NCBI GenBank assembly: GCA_040307645.1
Contig: JAWRJF010000047.1
Location: 1-28,088, forward strand
Direction of reading: 5' to 3'
DNA: 28,088 bases
Source: JAVXAG01 sp040307645
GTDB taxonomy: Bacteria; Bacillota; Clostridia; Peptostreptococcales; Anaerovoracaceae
The notes under the pieces were generated by a model that saw only the letters and a program-made list of their open reading frames with translations, was not told the origin of the DNA and ran no database searches. Shown here in pieces: positions 15,911 to 25,045 of this stretch; the first letter of the stretch is position 1; each line of letters begins with the position of its first letter. Made by a program: the position numbers and the translations under genes.

Positions 15911-16993
15911 ATGAAAAAAATAATTTTTGCAAGTATTTGTCTAGTTTTAGTTTTGTATCTGTTAGGATGTCAAGAGAAAGGTACGGATAATTCATCAAAG
16001 GCACCAGTGATAGCCTATGAAAAACTTAATGTGGATATTGACTTGTTGGAAGCTGAAAGCCCCACATGCTGTTATACCGATGAATCCCAGATGATATTTT
16101 CTGTTGGGGTGAGAAATGGTGCCCAAGACGGTCCATTGGTAAATACAACTAGATTGGTAATTTATGATTATAGTAGTGGTAAAATAACAAAAGAGTACCT
16201 CATTGATTCTGAAGCATACATTTATAATGCAATGCCATATGGCGATGGAATTCTTTTTTCTACTTATGGAAACCTTGACGAAAAAAAGACTTTATGGAAG
16301 GTCCAGCATATTTCTGAGAAGGGAATAAAGACCATTGATAGAGGCTATGCTCGAAGCTATGACCTTATCCCTAATTTTGGAATTAATAAGGAAGGAATTA
16401 TTTATTGTTATGAAGATATAGATGAGGGGGAATATACATTTGGAGTAAAAGCTGTTAATGGATTAAATTCTGATATAGTTTTCTCAGAGGAGTCGGATTA
16501 TAGGCTTGTGAATCCTGGAAGATTTCCTTGTAACAATAACAATTACATGTTAATGGTTGGAAAATTAAAGGATGATTATGCAACTATGGTGATTGGGGAT
16601 CAATCAGGAATTACAGGTAAATATCCACTAAAGGAAAAGCTATCTTCATATGGCATAAATGATAATATGGCAATATGCTCTAGCGTAAAGACACAAGATG
16701 AGTATTCTTTGCATACAGTTAATCTTAAAACAAGGGAAGAAGACCATACTAATAGTGGAAGACCATTGTTCCGTATTGAGGGCAGCGGAGATTCCTTTGT
16801 TAGTGTAGATTCTAAATTTAACCTATTTGTAATTAATAATAGTGAAGAGGTAACTAAGGTGGAGTTTGACCCACCAGGAGAAATAGGAAAAGGATATTTT
16901 TCTTTTGTTCTGTTTTATCCAATTTCAAATGGAAATTATATAGCATTGTTTGACAATGAACATTACTATAAAATGAAAGTTAGTTATAGATAA
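15911..16993 (+). CDS. Putative lipoprotein of unknown function
   Basis: 360 residues. The N-terminus has Lys-Lys, a hydrophobic stretch and a lipobox, LLGC, with the lipidated Cys at 20, so it should be anchored to the outer face of the membrane. The mature part contains repeated beta-rich segments (for example TRLVIYDYSSGK, then DGILFSTYGNLDEKKTLWKV, and a later SGDSFVSVDSKFNLFVIN), resembling a beta-propeller-like or extracellular sensor protein. This is a fold guess, not a family match. GAGGAG lies 7 nt upstream of the ATG. It is a single gene beside an IS110 remnant, whose end lies within about 10-130 nt of the start. Confidence 0.7.
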   Translation: MKKIIFASICLVLVLYLLGCQEKGTDNSSKAPVIAYEKLNVDIDLLEAESPTCCYTDESQMIFSVGVRNGAQDGPLVNTTRLVIYDYSSGKITKEYLIDSEAYIYNAMPYGDGILFSTYGNLDEKKTLWKVQHISEKGIKTIDRGYARSYDLIPNFGINKEGIIYCYEDIDEGEYTFGVKAVNGLNSDIVFSEESDYRLVNPGRFPCNNNNYMLMVGKLKDDYATMVIGDQSGITGKYPLKEKLSSYGINDNMAICSSVKTQDEYSLHTVNLKTREEDHTNSGRPLFRIEGSGDSFVSVDSKFNLFVINNSEEVTKVEFDPPGEIGKGYFSFVLFYPISNGNYIALFDNEHYYKMKVSYR

Positions 16994-17206
16994 AATTGCA
17001 GCAGAAGGCGAAAATTAATTTCACCACATCAACATTTATTATGAGCGTCTTTTGGTATGTGTTAAGCTAAGAGACCGTTATTTTATACGTGTTTTGTACA
17101 CGAAAGATAAATTTTTATAGATGAATATATTAGCTGATAAGCGGATGAGAAAAAATGTCGAAAAACATATTGATGTTTTAATATTGCCCAAAATTAAAAT
17201 AAAAGC
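16994..17206. other. Noncoding gap upstream of the rpsF promoter
   Basis: No convincing gene. A short hairpin, AAAACAT/ATGTTTT (17162-17179), followed by T-rich sequence, and a weak GGCGAAA/TTTCACC pair at about 17006-17025 could terminate the lipoprotein transcript. Nothing else is recognised. Confidence 0.5.
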
Positions 17207-17235
17207 TTGTATTTTAATAATAAACCTAGTATACT
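17207..17235 (+). promoter_or_regulatory. Promoter of the rpsF-ssb-rpsR operon
   Basis: TTGTAT (17207-17212), 17 bp, TATACT (17230-17235). The -10 lies in the palindrome CTAGTATACTAG. Transcription would start near 17242, giving a leader of about 70 nt. Confidence 0.7.
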
Positions 17236-17265
17236 AGTTTAGTATGGAAATTCCATATAATCTCT

Positions 17266-17286
17266 GCGTAAGCATGGGGCTTACGC
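17266..17286 (+). promoter_or_regulatory. Leader hairpin upstream of rpsF
   Basis: A perfect 8-bp stem GCGTAAGC/GCTTACGC encloses the loop ATGGG, 14 nt before the ribosome binding site. The rpsF leader binds the S6:S18 complex in several bacteria (family knowledge). Whether this hairpin contains that motif was not confirmed. Confidence 0.55.
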
Positions 17287-17313
17287 CATTTGGTCCACAG
17301 GGAGGTGAAAAAA

Positions 17314-17601
17314 ATGATAAATTATGAAGTTATGTTCATTATCGAACCTACTTTAGAAGATGCAAAAAAAGAAGCAACAGTTGAAACAGTAAAAGAAATC
17401 ATTGGTGCTGACGGTGAAGTTTCCAAAGTAGATGTTTGGGGAATGAGAAAGCTTGCTTATCCTATCGAAAAGAAATTTGAGGGATACTACGTTGTTGTAG
17501 AATTTAAAGCAAATCCTACATTGCCTAAAGAACTAGACAGAAGACTTAGAATCTCAGATAACGTAATGAGACACATGATCATCAACAAAGATGCAAAATA
17601 G
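17314..17601 (+). CDS. rpsF: 30S ribosomal protein S6
   Basis: 95 residues beginning MINYEVMFIIEP, with the S6 core motifs (GMRKLAYPIEKKFEGYY near the middle, RRLRISDNVMRHMI at the C-terminus). It binds the 16S central domain with S18. A longer in-frame extension (from TTG at 17290) is possible, but GGAGGTG sits at 17301-17307, 6-7 nt before the ATG at 17314, so that start is chosen. It is the first gene of the classic rpsF-ssb-rpsR operon, behind a leader hairpin. Confidence 0.96.
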   Translation: MINYEVMFIIEPTLEDAKKEATVETVKEIIGADGEVSKVDVWGMRKLAYPIEKKFEGYYVVVEFKANPTLPKELDRRLRISDNVMRHMIINKDAK

Positions 17602-17617
17602 GAATGGGGTGTAGTTC

Positions 17618-18025
17618 ATGAATAGTGTTGCACTAATTGGTAGACTTACAAGAGACCCTGAGGTTAGATATACGCCAAGTACTCAGATGGCAGTTGCTAC
17701 ATTTTCAATTGCAATTGACAGACCTGTAAGAGCAGGTGGGGAAAGACAGACAGATTTTCCTAGAATAACTGTTTTTGGTAAACAGGCGGAAAACTGTGAA
17801 AAATATCTTGCTAAAGGTAGACTTGTAGGAGTACAAGGTAGACTACAGACCGGTAGCTACAAGAATAAAGATGGGGCTACAGTTTATACAACTGATGTCG
17901 TTGCAGACAGAGTAGAATTTTTGGAATGGGGAGATAGACCACAAGGGTCACAGTCTTCTCCAAAATCAGTTGCGGAAGAAATTCCAGATTCCTTCCAGGC
18001 GATTGACGAGGATGTTCCGTTCTAA
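17618..18025 (+). CDS. ssb: Single-stranded DNA-binding protein
   Basis: 135 residues. The OB-fold opens MNSVALIGRLTRDPEVRYTP and includes TDFPRITVFGKQAENCEKYL and the GRLQTGSY segment. It ends DEDVPF, the acidic tip through which SSB recruits replication and repair proteins. The linker between OB-fold and tail is short. GGGGTG precedes the ATG by 6 nt. The start is 16 nt after rpsF and the end 18 nt before rpsR, the usual arrangement in Firmicutes. Confidence 0.96.
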   Translation: MNSVALIGRLTRDPEVRYTPSTQMAVATFSIAIDRPVRAGGERQTDFPRITVFGKQAENCEKYLAKGRLVGVQGRLQTGSYKNKDGATVYTTDVVADRVEFLEWGDRPQGSQSSPKSVAEEIPDSFQAIDEDVPF

Positions 18026-18043
18026 AGGAAAGGAGATAATATC

Positions 18044-18280
18044 ATGATGGATAAAAGACGTGGCGGTGGCATGAGAAGAAAAAAAGTATGCCAATTCTGC
18101 GCTGATAAAACAGAAGCCATAGATTACAAAGATGTTGAAAAACTTAGAAAGTATATTACTGAAAGAGGTAAGATTCTTCCTAAGAGAATAACAGGAACAT
18201 GTGCTGTACATCAGAGAGAAGTAACAACAGCTATTAAAAGAGCTAGAATCGTTGCATTACTTCCTTATGTTGCAGACTAA
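18044..18280 (+). CDS. rpsR: 30S ribosomal protein S18
   Basis: 78 residues with the S18 signature RRGGGMRRKKVCQFCADK and LRKYITERGKILPKRITGTC then QREVTTAIKRAR. Three Cys and one His (CxxC and CxxxH) form a possible zinc site of the C-plus type. It pairs with S6 on the 30S platform. The ATG at 18044 follows GGAG by 8 nt; a second ATG follows directly. It is the last gene of its operon, ending in a strong terminator. Confidence 0.96.
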   Translation: MMDKRRGGGMRRKKVCQFCADKTEAIDYKDVEKLRKYITERGKILPKRITGTCAVHQREVTTAIKRARIVALLPYVAD

Positions 18281-18339
18281 TCTAAATATAGAATTAAGAG
18301 AAGAGTTTATAAAAGCTCTGTAAATTAATAAAAAATATG

Positions 18340-18380
18340 AAGCCTTCTAGAATAAAAATGATTTTATTCTAGAAGGCTTT
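18340..18380 (+). terminator. Terminator of the rpsF-ssb-rpsR operon
   Basis: A perfect 18-bp stem, AAGCCTTCTAGAATAAAA with its complement, and a 3-5 nt loop centred near 18359, followed by TT and an AT-rich stretch. Confidence 0.92.
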
Positions 18381-18554
18381 TATATTTGGTTTCCTGGGAT
18401 AATTTCAAAATAGTCTAATATTTAATAAATATACATAGTAAAGTGTTAATAGAGTAAAGTGATAAGGAGGGAAAGAGTAAAAGCATAGGAGCAATATAAC
18501 ATAAAAAAATCACGTGCATAACTTGAAAAATACAAAAAGTAAAGCAAAAAACTA
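18381..18554. other. Noncoding gap before the hut operon promoter
   Basis: A-rich on the plus strand and without a convincing gene. One AAGGAGGGAAAG sequence at about 18464-18475 resembles a ribosome binding site but has no open frame after it. No other features seen. Confidence 0.5.
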
Positions 18555-18583
18555 TAGAAAAAAGAAAAGAAAAAAGGTATAAT
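18555..18583 (+). promoter_or_regulatory. Candidate promoter of the hut operon
   Basis: TAGAAA (18555-18560, four of six to TTGACA), 17 bp, TATAAT (18578-18583). It lies 80 nt upstream of the hutH start. Confidence 0.5.
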
Positions 18584-18614
18584 ATTAAAAAAAGATACAT
18601 GGCAGTATTTGTGA

Positions 18615-18638
18615 ATATTTATACATTGTTATAAATAT
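18615..18638. promoter_or_regulatory. Palindrome upstream of hutH, candidate regulator site
   Basis: Perfect inverted 9-mers ATATTTATA (18615-18623) and TATAAATAT (18630-18638) around CATTGT. The palindrome lies between the -10 box and the hutH ribosome binding site. The GntR regulator encoded at the operon's end is the natural candidate to bind it (inference). Confidence 0.5.
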
Positions 18639-18663
18639 AAATAGTATGAAAAGGAGAGATACT

Positions 18664-20205
18664 ATGGCAGTGATAATTAATGGACATGACCTTACAGTAG
18701 AAGAGGTCATTAGAGTTGCTCGTGGCTTTGAAAAAGTAGAAATATCAAAGGATGCCGAGAAAGCTGTAAAAAAAGCAAGAGATTATATCGAAAAGAAACT
18801 TGAGGAGGGGGCCGTAATTTATGGGTTAACCACAGGTTTTGGAAAATTTGCTAATGTTGTAATTTCAAAAGAAGAAACTGCAGATTTACAAAGAAATTTA
18901 ATTATTAGTCATACTTGCGCACTAGGGGAGCCTTATCCAAAGCAGTGCGTAAGAGCAGCGATGCTACTTAGGTGCAATGCCTTATCTAGAGGTAATTCCG
19001 GTATTAGACTTGAAACCCTTAAGACACTAGTTGACATGTTAAATAAAGGTATTCACCCAGTAATTCCACAGAAGGGTTCATTGGGTGCCTCTGGAGATTT
19101 AGCACCTTTATCTCATATTGCATTAGGATTAATAGGACAGGGCAAAGTTGAATATCAAGATAAAATAATGGATGCTAAAGAAGCCATGGATATAGTTGGA
19201 ATTACACCGGTTGAGTTAGCTGCAAAAGAGGGGTTGGCTTTAAATAACGGAACACAAATGATGACAGCTGTAGGAGTAAATGTTCTTTGGGATGCAATGA
19301 ATTTATTAAAGGTTGCAGATATTGCTACAGCAATGACTGCAGAAGCTCTACATGGCATAACAAAAGCTTATGATCATAAGGTTCATGATTTAAGAGGACA
19401 TAAAGGTCAAAAAATAGTAGCGGAGAATTTATTGGATTTGCTAAAGGGAAGCAAAAATGCTCTTGATGTGCAACCCACAAAAGTTCAGGATCCATACTCA
19501 TTAAGATGTATTCCTCAGATTCATGGAGCATCTCGAGATGCCATAGAATATGTTTATGAGGCGGTATCAAGGGAAATTAACGCTGTAACAGATAATCCAC
19601 TTGTTTTCCCTGATGAAGACGAAGTTATTTCGGGCGGAAATTTCCATGGGCAACCTATGGCGCTTGCTTTTGACTTTATGAAAATTGCAATATCAGAGTT
19701 GGCAGACGTTTCGGAGAGAAGAGCAGAGAGATTAATTAATCCTGCATTGTCTGAGGGATTACCAGGTTTTTTAACAAAACATGGTGGAGTATGTTCTGGC
19801 TTCATGATTGCACAATATGCAGCAGCATCTATGGTTTCTGAAAACAAAATATATGATCACCCTGCATGTGTTGACTCTATTCCATCTTCCGGTAACCAAG
19901 AGGATCATGTATCTATGGGAACAACTTCTGCTAGAACAGCAGCATTGGTATTAGACAATGCACAAAAAGTTTTAGGCATTGAACTTGCTGCAGCGGCCCA
20001 AGGAATATGGTTAAGGGAAGAGATTGGGGAAAGTAATATTGAGAAATTAGCTCCTGCAACAAAGGCAGCATATGATTACATAAGAAGTGTATCTGAACCG
20101 GTAGATCGTGATGTTGTAATGCATGATGAACTAGTTAAATTTGATAATATGATAAAAGACAACTCAATAGTAGAAGCTGTTGAGAGAGTAATAAAATTAA
20201 AATAG
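18664..20205 (+). CDS. hutH: Histidine ammonia-lyase
   Basis: 513 residues from the ATG at 18664, chosen because GGAG lies 7 nt upstream; the in-frame ATG at 18646 has none. The Ala142-Ser143-Gly144 triad in GSLGASGDLAPLS forms the MIO cofactor, at the same numbering as the classic enzyme. YGLTTGFG (53-60) carries the catalytic Tyr. It removes ammonia from histidine to give urocanate, the first step of the pathway. It is the first gene of a compact hut operon; its TAG stop is 11 nt before hutU, overlapping that gene's AGGAGG site. Confidence 0.97.
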   Translation: MAVIINGHDLTVEEVIRVARGFEKVEISKDAEKAVKKARDYIEKKLEEGAVIYGLTTGFGKFANVVISKEETADLQRNLIISHTCALGEPYPKQCVRAAMLLRCNALSRGNSGIRLETLKTLVDMLNKGIHPVIPQKGSLGASGDLAPLSHIALGLIGQGKVEYQDKIMDAKEAMDIVGITPVELAAKEGLALNNGTQMMTAVGVNVLWDAMNLLKVADIATAMTAEALHGITKAYDHKVHDLRGHKGQKIVAENLLDLLKGSKNALDVQPTKVQDPYSLRCIPQIHGASRDAIEYVYEAVSREINAVTDNPLVFPDEDEVISGGNFHGQPMALAFDFMKIAISELADVSERRAERLINPALSEGLPGFLTKHGGVCSGFMIAQYAAASMVSENKIYDHPACVDSIPSSGNQEDHVSMGTTSARTAALVLDNAQKVLGIELAAAAQGIWLREEIGESNIEKLAPATKAAYDYIRSVSEPVDRDVVMHDELVKFDNMIKDNSIVEAVERVIKLK

Positions 20206-20216
20206 GAGGTAAATAA

Positions 20217-22241
20217 ATGTTAGATAATAAAACAATAGAAGGCGCAATGACGATTAAGTTAGGCAATGAGTATCCTGATTATCCTCAGTTTTTAGATGGA
20301 ATTAGAAGAGCTCCAGATAGAGGCTTTAGACTTACAAAGGAGCAGACTAAAATTGCTCTTAAAAATGCATTACGTTATGTTCCTGAAGAATTACATGAAA
20401 AATTAGCTCCTGAATTTATGGAAGAATTAACGACAAGAGGGCGAATATATGCTTATAGATACAGACCGGAAGGCAGACTGTACGGAAAGCCAATTGGGGA
20501 GTATAAGGGTAAATGTCTTGCAGGAAAAGCCTTTCAGGTTATGATTGAAAATAACCTTGATTTTGAAGTTGCACTTTATCCATATGAATTAGTAACATAT
20601 GGCGAGACTGGATCTGTTTGTCAAAATTGGCTTCAGTATAGATTGATAAAAAAATATTTAGAAGAATTGACAGAAGAACAGACTCTTGTAATTGAGTCAG
20701 GACACCCTCTAGGACTATTTCCTTCTAAAAAGACAGCTCCAAGAGTTGTGATTACTAACTCACTTATGATTGGTATGTATGATAACTTAGACGATTGGGA
20801 AATTGCTGAGGAAATGGGCGTTGCTAACTATGGGCAGATGACAGCTGGCGGTTGGATGTATATAGGACCACAGGGTATAGTTCATGGGACATTCAATACA
20901 ATTTTAAATGCAGGAAGAAAATACTTAGGCATTTCAGAGCAAGGAGATTTAGAAGGGTACACCTTTGTATCTTCGGGACTTGGAGGTATGAGCGGAGCGC
21001 AACCAAAGGCTGCTAATATTGCCGGTGGAGTAGGAATATTTGCTGAAGTAGACCTTTCTAGAATTGAAACAAGACATAAACAAGGTTGGGTTGATGTAAT
21101 CGTAGACGATATCGACCAAGTATTTAAGCTGGCGCAGGAAAAGATAGAATCAAAAGAAGGTATTTCTATTGCATATCATGGTAATATTGTAGATTTATTA
21201 GAAGCGGCTGTAGAAAAGAAATTCCATATTGATCTATTGTCAGACCAGACATCATGCCATAATGTTTACAATGGAGGATATTGCCCTGCAGGCCTTACTT
21301 TCCAGCAAAGAACACAATTGCTTCATGAAGATAGGGATATGTTCTGTAAGAAGGTAGATGAAACTTTGCATAGACATTATAAAGCCATTAAAAAGCTTAC
21401 AGAGGACGGTACATATTTCTTTGACTACGGTAACTCATTTATGAAGGCAATGTATGATTCAGGCATAAAAGAAATTTCTAAAAACGGATACGACGATAAG
21501 GATGGATTTATCTGGCCTTCATATGTAGAAGATATTATGGGACCAATCCTTTTTGACTACGGATATGGACCTTTTAGATGGGTATGCTTATCGGGAAAGC
21601 CAGAAGATCTTGAGGCTACAGATAAAGCGGCTATGGAGTGTATAGATCCTAATAGAAGAGCGCAAGATAGAGACAATTGGGTATGGATTAGGGATGCCAA
21701 GAAAAATAAACTTGTTGTAGGAACCCAGGCGAGAATTCTGTATCAAGATGCAGAAGGGAGAACTAGAATTGCTCTTAAATTTAATAAAATGGTAAGAGAT
21801 GGAGAAGTCGGACCTATAATGTTAGGAAGAGATCATCATGATGTATCTGGAACTGATTCTCCATTTAGAGAAACTTCTAACATTAAGGACGGTTCAAATG
21901 TAATGGCCGATATGGCAGTGCAGTGCTTTGCTGGTAATGCTGCAAGAGGAATGTCACTTTGCGCACTTCATAACGGTGGCGGTGTAGGAATTGGTAAGGC
22001 AATAAACGGTGGTTTTGGCCTTTTACTTGACGGTAGTGAAACAACAGATGAAATCATTAAATCTGCCATGATGTGGGATGTTATGGGAGGAGTAGCAAGA
22101 AGGAATTGGGCAAGAAATGAAAATGCACTTTCTACTTCTGTAGAATATAATAAAAACCATAAAGGCCAGGGTCATATTACAATTCCTTTTATTGCAGATG
22201 AAAGGTTAGTAGATGATTTAGTAGAAAAATTTGTAAGATAG
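20217..22241 (+). CDS. hutU: Urocanate hydratase (long form)
   Basis: 674 residues, longer than the about 550-560 of Proteobacterial and Bacillus HutU and resembling the long clostridial/fusobacterial type. The NAD-binding segment GLGGMSGAQPKAANIAGG sits in the middle, followed by SDQTSCHNVYNGGYCPAG and VGTQARILYQD. It adds water to urocanate to give 4-imidazolone-5-propionate with tightly bound NAD. AGGAGG is 7 nt upstream of the ATG. The stop TAG overlaps the hutI ribosome binding site. There is no sign of frame damage. Confidence 0.95.
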   Translation: MLDNKTIEGAMTIKLGNEYPDYPQFLDGIRRAPDRGFRLTKEQTKIALKNALRYVPEELHEKLAPEFMEELTTRGRIYAYRYRPEGRLYGKPIGEYKGKCLAGKAFQVMIENNLDFEVALYPYELVTYGETGSVCQNWLQYRLIKKYLEELTEEQTLVIESGHPLGLFPSKKTAPRVVITNSLMIGMYDNLDDWEIAEEMGVANYGQMTAGGWMYIGPQGIVHGTFNTILNAGRKYLGISEQGDLEGYTFVSSGLGGMSGAQPKAANIAGGVGIFAEVDLSRIETRHKQGWVDVIVDDIDQVFKLAQEKIESKEGISIAYHGNIVDLLEAAVEKKFHIDLLSDQTSCHNVYNGGYCPAGLTFQQRTQLLHEDRDMFCKKVDETLHRHYKAIKKLTEDGTYFFDYGNSFMKAMYDSGIKEISKNGYDDKDGFIWPSYVEDIMGPILFDYGYGPFRWVCLSGKPEDLEATDKAAMECIDPNRRAQDRDNWVWIRDAKKNKLVVGTQARILYQDAEGRTRIALKFNKMVRDGEVGPIMLGRDHHDVSGTDSPFRETSNIKDGSNVMADMAVQCFAGNAARGMSLCALHNGGGVGIGKAINGGFGLLLDGSETTDEIIKSAMMWDVMGGVARRNWARNENALSTSVEYNKNHKGQGHITIPFIADERLVDDLVEKFVR

Positions 22242-22249
22242 GAGAAAAT

Positions 22250-23485
22250 ATGTCTATATTACTAATTAAAAATATAGGAACGTTGCAAACGCCTATTGGA
22301 AGTTTTAGTCATAAAGGAAAAAAGCAGGGAGAGAATCTTAAGCTAAAGAATGCAGCAGTTTTGATTGAAAATGGGATAATAACCGAGATTACATCGGATG
22401 ACTCTCTTCCGGAAAAAAGCACAGAGGCAGATATGATAATAGATGCAGAAGGCCACCTGGTTACTCCAGGATTGGTAGAGGGACATACACATCTTGTATT
22501 TGGAGGCTTCAGGCAAAATGAAATACCACTGAAAATTAAAGGAGCAACTTATTTAGATATTTTAAGAGCTGGAGGCGGAATCCTTGATACAGTTAGAAAA
22601 ACAAGAGAAGCTTCTTTTCAGGATCTTTATGAGAAAACATATGGTTTTTTAGATGAGATGATGTCACTGGGAGTAACCACCTGTGAAGCGAAAAGCGGTT
22701 ATGGATTAAACTTCGACACAGAGGTTAAGATGCTAGAGGTTTTGAAAAAGTTAAACAAAGATCACTCTATGGATATAGTTTCTACTTTTATGGGGGCCCA
22801 CGCAATACCAGAGGAGTATAAGGGGTGTGGTGACCAATTTATCGAGATGCTTTGCAGTGAATTAATACCATATGTAAAACAAAACGATTTGGCGGAATTC
22901 TGCGATGTTTTTACTGAAGACTCAGTGTTTAACTATGAGCAGAGTAAAAAGTTATTACAGTGTGCTAAGGATTATGGCTTTGGATTAAAGATTCATGCAG
23001 ATGAAATAGAGGCTATCGGGGGCTCTGTGTTAGCGGGAGAGATAGGTGCTATAAGTGCAGAACATTTGATTTCAATAAATGAAGAAGGCTTGGAATCCAT
23101 GGCAAAAGCAGGAACTACAGCCATGTGTTTACCTGCAACATCATTTTATTTAGGCGCAGATTTTGCACCTGTAAGAAAAATGATAGAAATGGGAATACCG
23201 GTTGCTATTGCATCGGATTTTAACCCTGGATCATGTCCATCATTGAATCTTCAGTTTGTCATGAATCTTGGATGTATAAAATATAAAATGCTGCCTGAGG
23301 AAGTTTTAACTGCAGTGACAATTAATCCTGCCTGTGCAATTGGCAGAGGGGAAAATGTTGGTACTGTTGAAGTGGGGAAACAGGGAGATTTAGTTATTTG
23401 GAATGCAAAAGATATGGAGATGCTTTGCTACAGATTCGGTTCTAATCAGGCTTTGCAAGTAATCAAAAAAGGAGAGTTAGTTTAA
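22250..23485 (+). CDS. hutI: Imidazolonepropionase
   Basis: 411 residues of the amidohydrolase superfamily. The metal motif GHTH (78-81) is followed by LVFGGFRQNE, and later come GAHAIPEEY, KIHADEIEAIGG and ASDFNPGSCPS. These match HutI, which opens the imidazolone ring to N-formimino-L-glutamate. All expected metal ligands are visible. The ATG follows GGAG by 5 nt. Its last codon overlaps the next gene: the TAA shares its final A with the ATG of the cyclodeaminase, an efficient translational coupling. Confidence 0.95.
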   Translation: MSILLIKNIGTLQTPIGSFSHKGKKQGENLKLKNAAVLIENGIITEITSDDSLPEKSTEADMIIDAEGHLVTPGLVEGHTHLVFGGFRQNEIPLKIKGATYLDILRAGGGILDTVRKTREASFQDLYEKTYGFLDEMMSLGVTTCEAKSGYGLNFDTEVKMLEVLKKLNKDHSMDIVSTFMGAHAIPEEYKGCGDQFIEMLCSELIPYVKQNDLAEFCDVFTEDSVFNYEQSKKLLQCAKDYGFGLKIHADEIEAIGGSVLAGEIGAISAEHLISINEEGLESMAKAGTTAMCLPATSFYLGADFAPVRKMIEMGIPVAIASDFNPGSCPSLNLQFVMNLGCIKYKMLPEEVLTAVTINPACAIGRGENVGTVEVGKQGDLVIWNAKDMEMLCYRFGSNQALQVIKKGELV

Positions 23486-24111
23486 TGAATTTAATAGATA
23501 TGGAAGTTGCTAAGTATTTAGAGGTGCTAAAATCTGATGCGCCTGCACCTGGAGGCGGTTCTGTTAGTGCCTTAGCTGGGGCGCAGGGGGTTGCACTTTT
23601 TATTATGGTTGCTGATTTAACCATTGGAAAGGAGAAATACTCTGAGGTTTGGGATATTTGCAAAGAAGCAAAAGAGAAAGGCGAAAGATTATACAAAGAG
23701 TTAGTATTGGCAGTGGATAAAGATACAGAAGCCTTTAACCTTATTGCAAATGCATTTAAAATGCCGAAAACAACAGATGAAGAGAAGGCTGCACGAAGAA
23801 AAGCAATAGATGAAGGAACTCTAGTTGCAACAGAAGTTCCATATAATACAATGAAGCTTGGATTTGAGGGTTTGATTCTTGCAAAATCAATGATTGGGAA
23901 GTCTAACTCAAATGCAGCTAGCGATTTAGGCGTTGCAATTTTGAACCTAGTAGACTGTATTAAAGGTGCCTGGTTAAATGTGAAGATTAATCTGCCAGGA
24001 GTTAAAAGTAGTGAAAAGGTTGAATTCTATCAGTCTGAAGGTGAGAAGATGTACCATGAGGCAGACAAAATTGGAAAACAATTATATGATGAGATATTAA
24101 AATCGTTATAA
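23485..24111 (+). CDS. fchA: Formiminotetrahydrofolate cyclodeaminase
   Basis: 208 residues of the cyclodeaminase/cyclohydrolase family (FTCD_C). It opens LIDMEVAKYLEVLKSDAPAP, then GGGSVSALAGAQGVAL, the characteristic glycine-rich start. It converts 5-formimino-THF to 5,10-methenyl-THF and ammonia. In animals this domain is fused to the formiminotransferase; here it is a separate gene directly before ftcD. It starts within the stop codon of hutI. The gene symbol follows usage for standalone clostridial versions and is less certain than the function. Confidence 0.9.
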   Translation: MNLIDMEVAKYLEVLKSDAPAPGGGSVSALAGAQGVALFIMVADLTIGKEKYSEVWDICKEAKEKGERLYKELVLAVDKDTEAFNLIANAFKMPKTTDEEKAARRKAIDEGTLVATEVPYNTMKLGFEGLILAKSMIGKSNSNAASDLGVAILNLVDCIKGAWLNVKINLPGVKSSEKVEFYQSEGEKMYHEADKIGKQLYDEILKSL

Positions 24112-24136
24112 ATTTTTTAAAAGAGAGGGAAAAAAG

Positions 24137-25045
24137 ATGGCACAAATAATTGAAAGTATTCCAAATATCAGTGAGGGTAGAAATAAAGAAGTTATTGAGG
24201 CTTGCGTTGACCAAATAAGAACGACACCTGGTTGCACATTATTAAATTATTCGTCTGATGAAAGTCATAACAGAACGGTTATTACTTATATAGGAGATTT
24301 AAAAGGTGTGGAAGAGGCTAGCGTAAAGTTAGTAAAAAAGGCTGCTGAACTTATAGATCTTACAAAACATCAAGGAGAGCATCCAAGGATGGGAGCAGTT
24401 GATGTTATGCCATTTTTAGCAATAAAGGATTGCACAACAGAAGATTGCGTTGAATTGTCAAAAGTTGTTGGGAAAAGAATCGCAGACGAGGCAAAAGTCC
24501 CTGTTTTCCTATATGAGTATTCTGCAACAAGGGCAGAGCGACAAAACTTGGTTAAAATTAGAAAAGGACAATTTGAGGGAATGGCTAAAAAAGTTTTAGA
24601 GCAGGATTGGGAGCCTGACTTTGGCGGAAGAACTATTCACCCAACTGCAGGAGTTACAGCTGTTGGAGCGAGACCTCCTCTTGTTGCGTACAACCTGAAT
24701 TTAAATACTGATGATGTCCAAGTTGCAAAAAATATTGCTAATATAATTAGAGAAAAAGACGGTGGTTTCAAATGTGTTAAGGCTATGGGCTTTGAAATAG
24801 AAGACGAAGTAACAGGTAAAAAATATGCTCAGGTATCAATCAACATGACAAATTTTGAGCAGACGCCTCTCTATAGAGTAACTGAAATGGTAAAAGCTGA
24901 AGCTAAAAGATATGGAGTTGTTGTAACGGGAAGTGAAATTATTGGTTTATGCCCAATGAAAGCATTAATTGACTCTGCAGAGTATTATCTTCAGATTAAG
25001 GACTTCAATTATGGCGTACAGGTACTTGAAAATCACATATTATAA
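24137..25045 (+). CDS. ftcD: Glutamate formimidoyltransferase
   Basis: 302 residues, the size of a standalone formiminotransferase. The N-terminus is IIESIPNISEGRN and the catalytic His82 sits in GEHPRMGAVDVMPF, matching the animal FTCD numbering. It transfers the formimino group from N-formiminoglutamate to THF, giving glutamate and 5-formimino-THF. With the cyclodeaminase it takes the place of HutG or HutF-type hydrolysis, so the one-carbon unit is conserved. It starts 26 nt after the cyclodeaminase behind AGAGAGGG. The end of the gene overlaps a promoter for the regulator. Confidence 0.95.
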   Translation: MAQIIESIPNISEGRNKEVIEACVDQIRTTPGCTLLNYSSDESHNRTVITYIGDLKGVEEASVKLVKKAAELIDLTKHQGEHPRMGAVDVMPFLAIKDCTTEDCVELSKVVGKRIADEAKVPVFLYEYSATRAERQNLVKIRKGQFEGMAKKVLEQDWEPDFGGRTIHPTAGVTAVGARPPLVAYNLNLNTDDVQVAKNIANIIREKDGGFKCVKAMGFEIEDEVTGKKYAQVSINMTNFEQTPLYRVTEMVKAEAKRYGVVVTGSEIIGLCPMKALIDSAEYYLQIKDFNYGVQVLENHIL

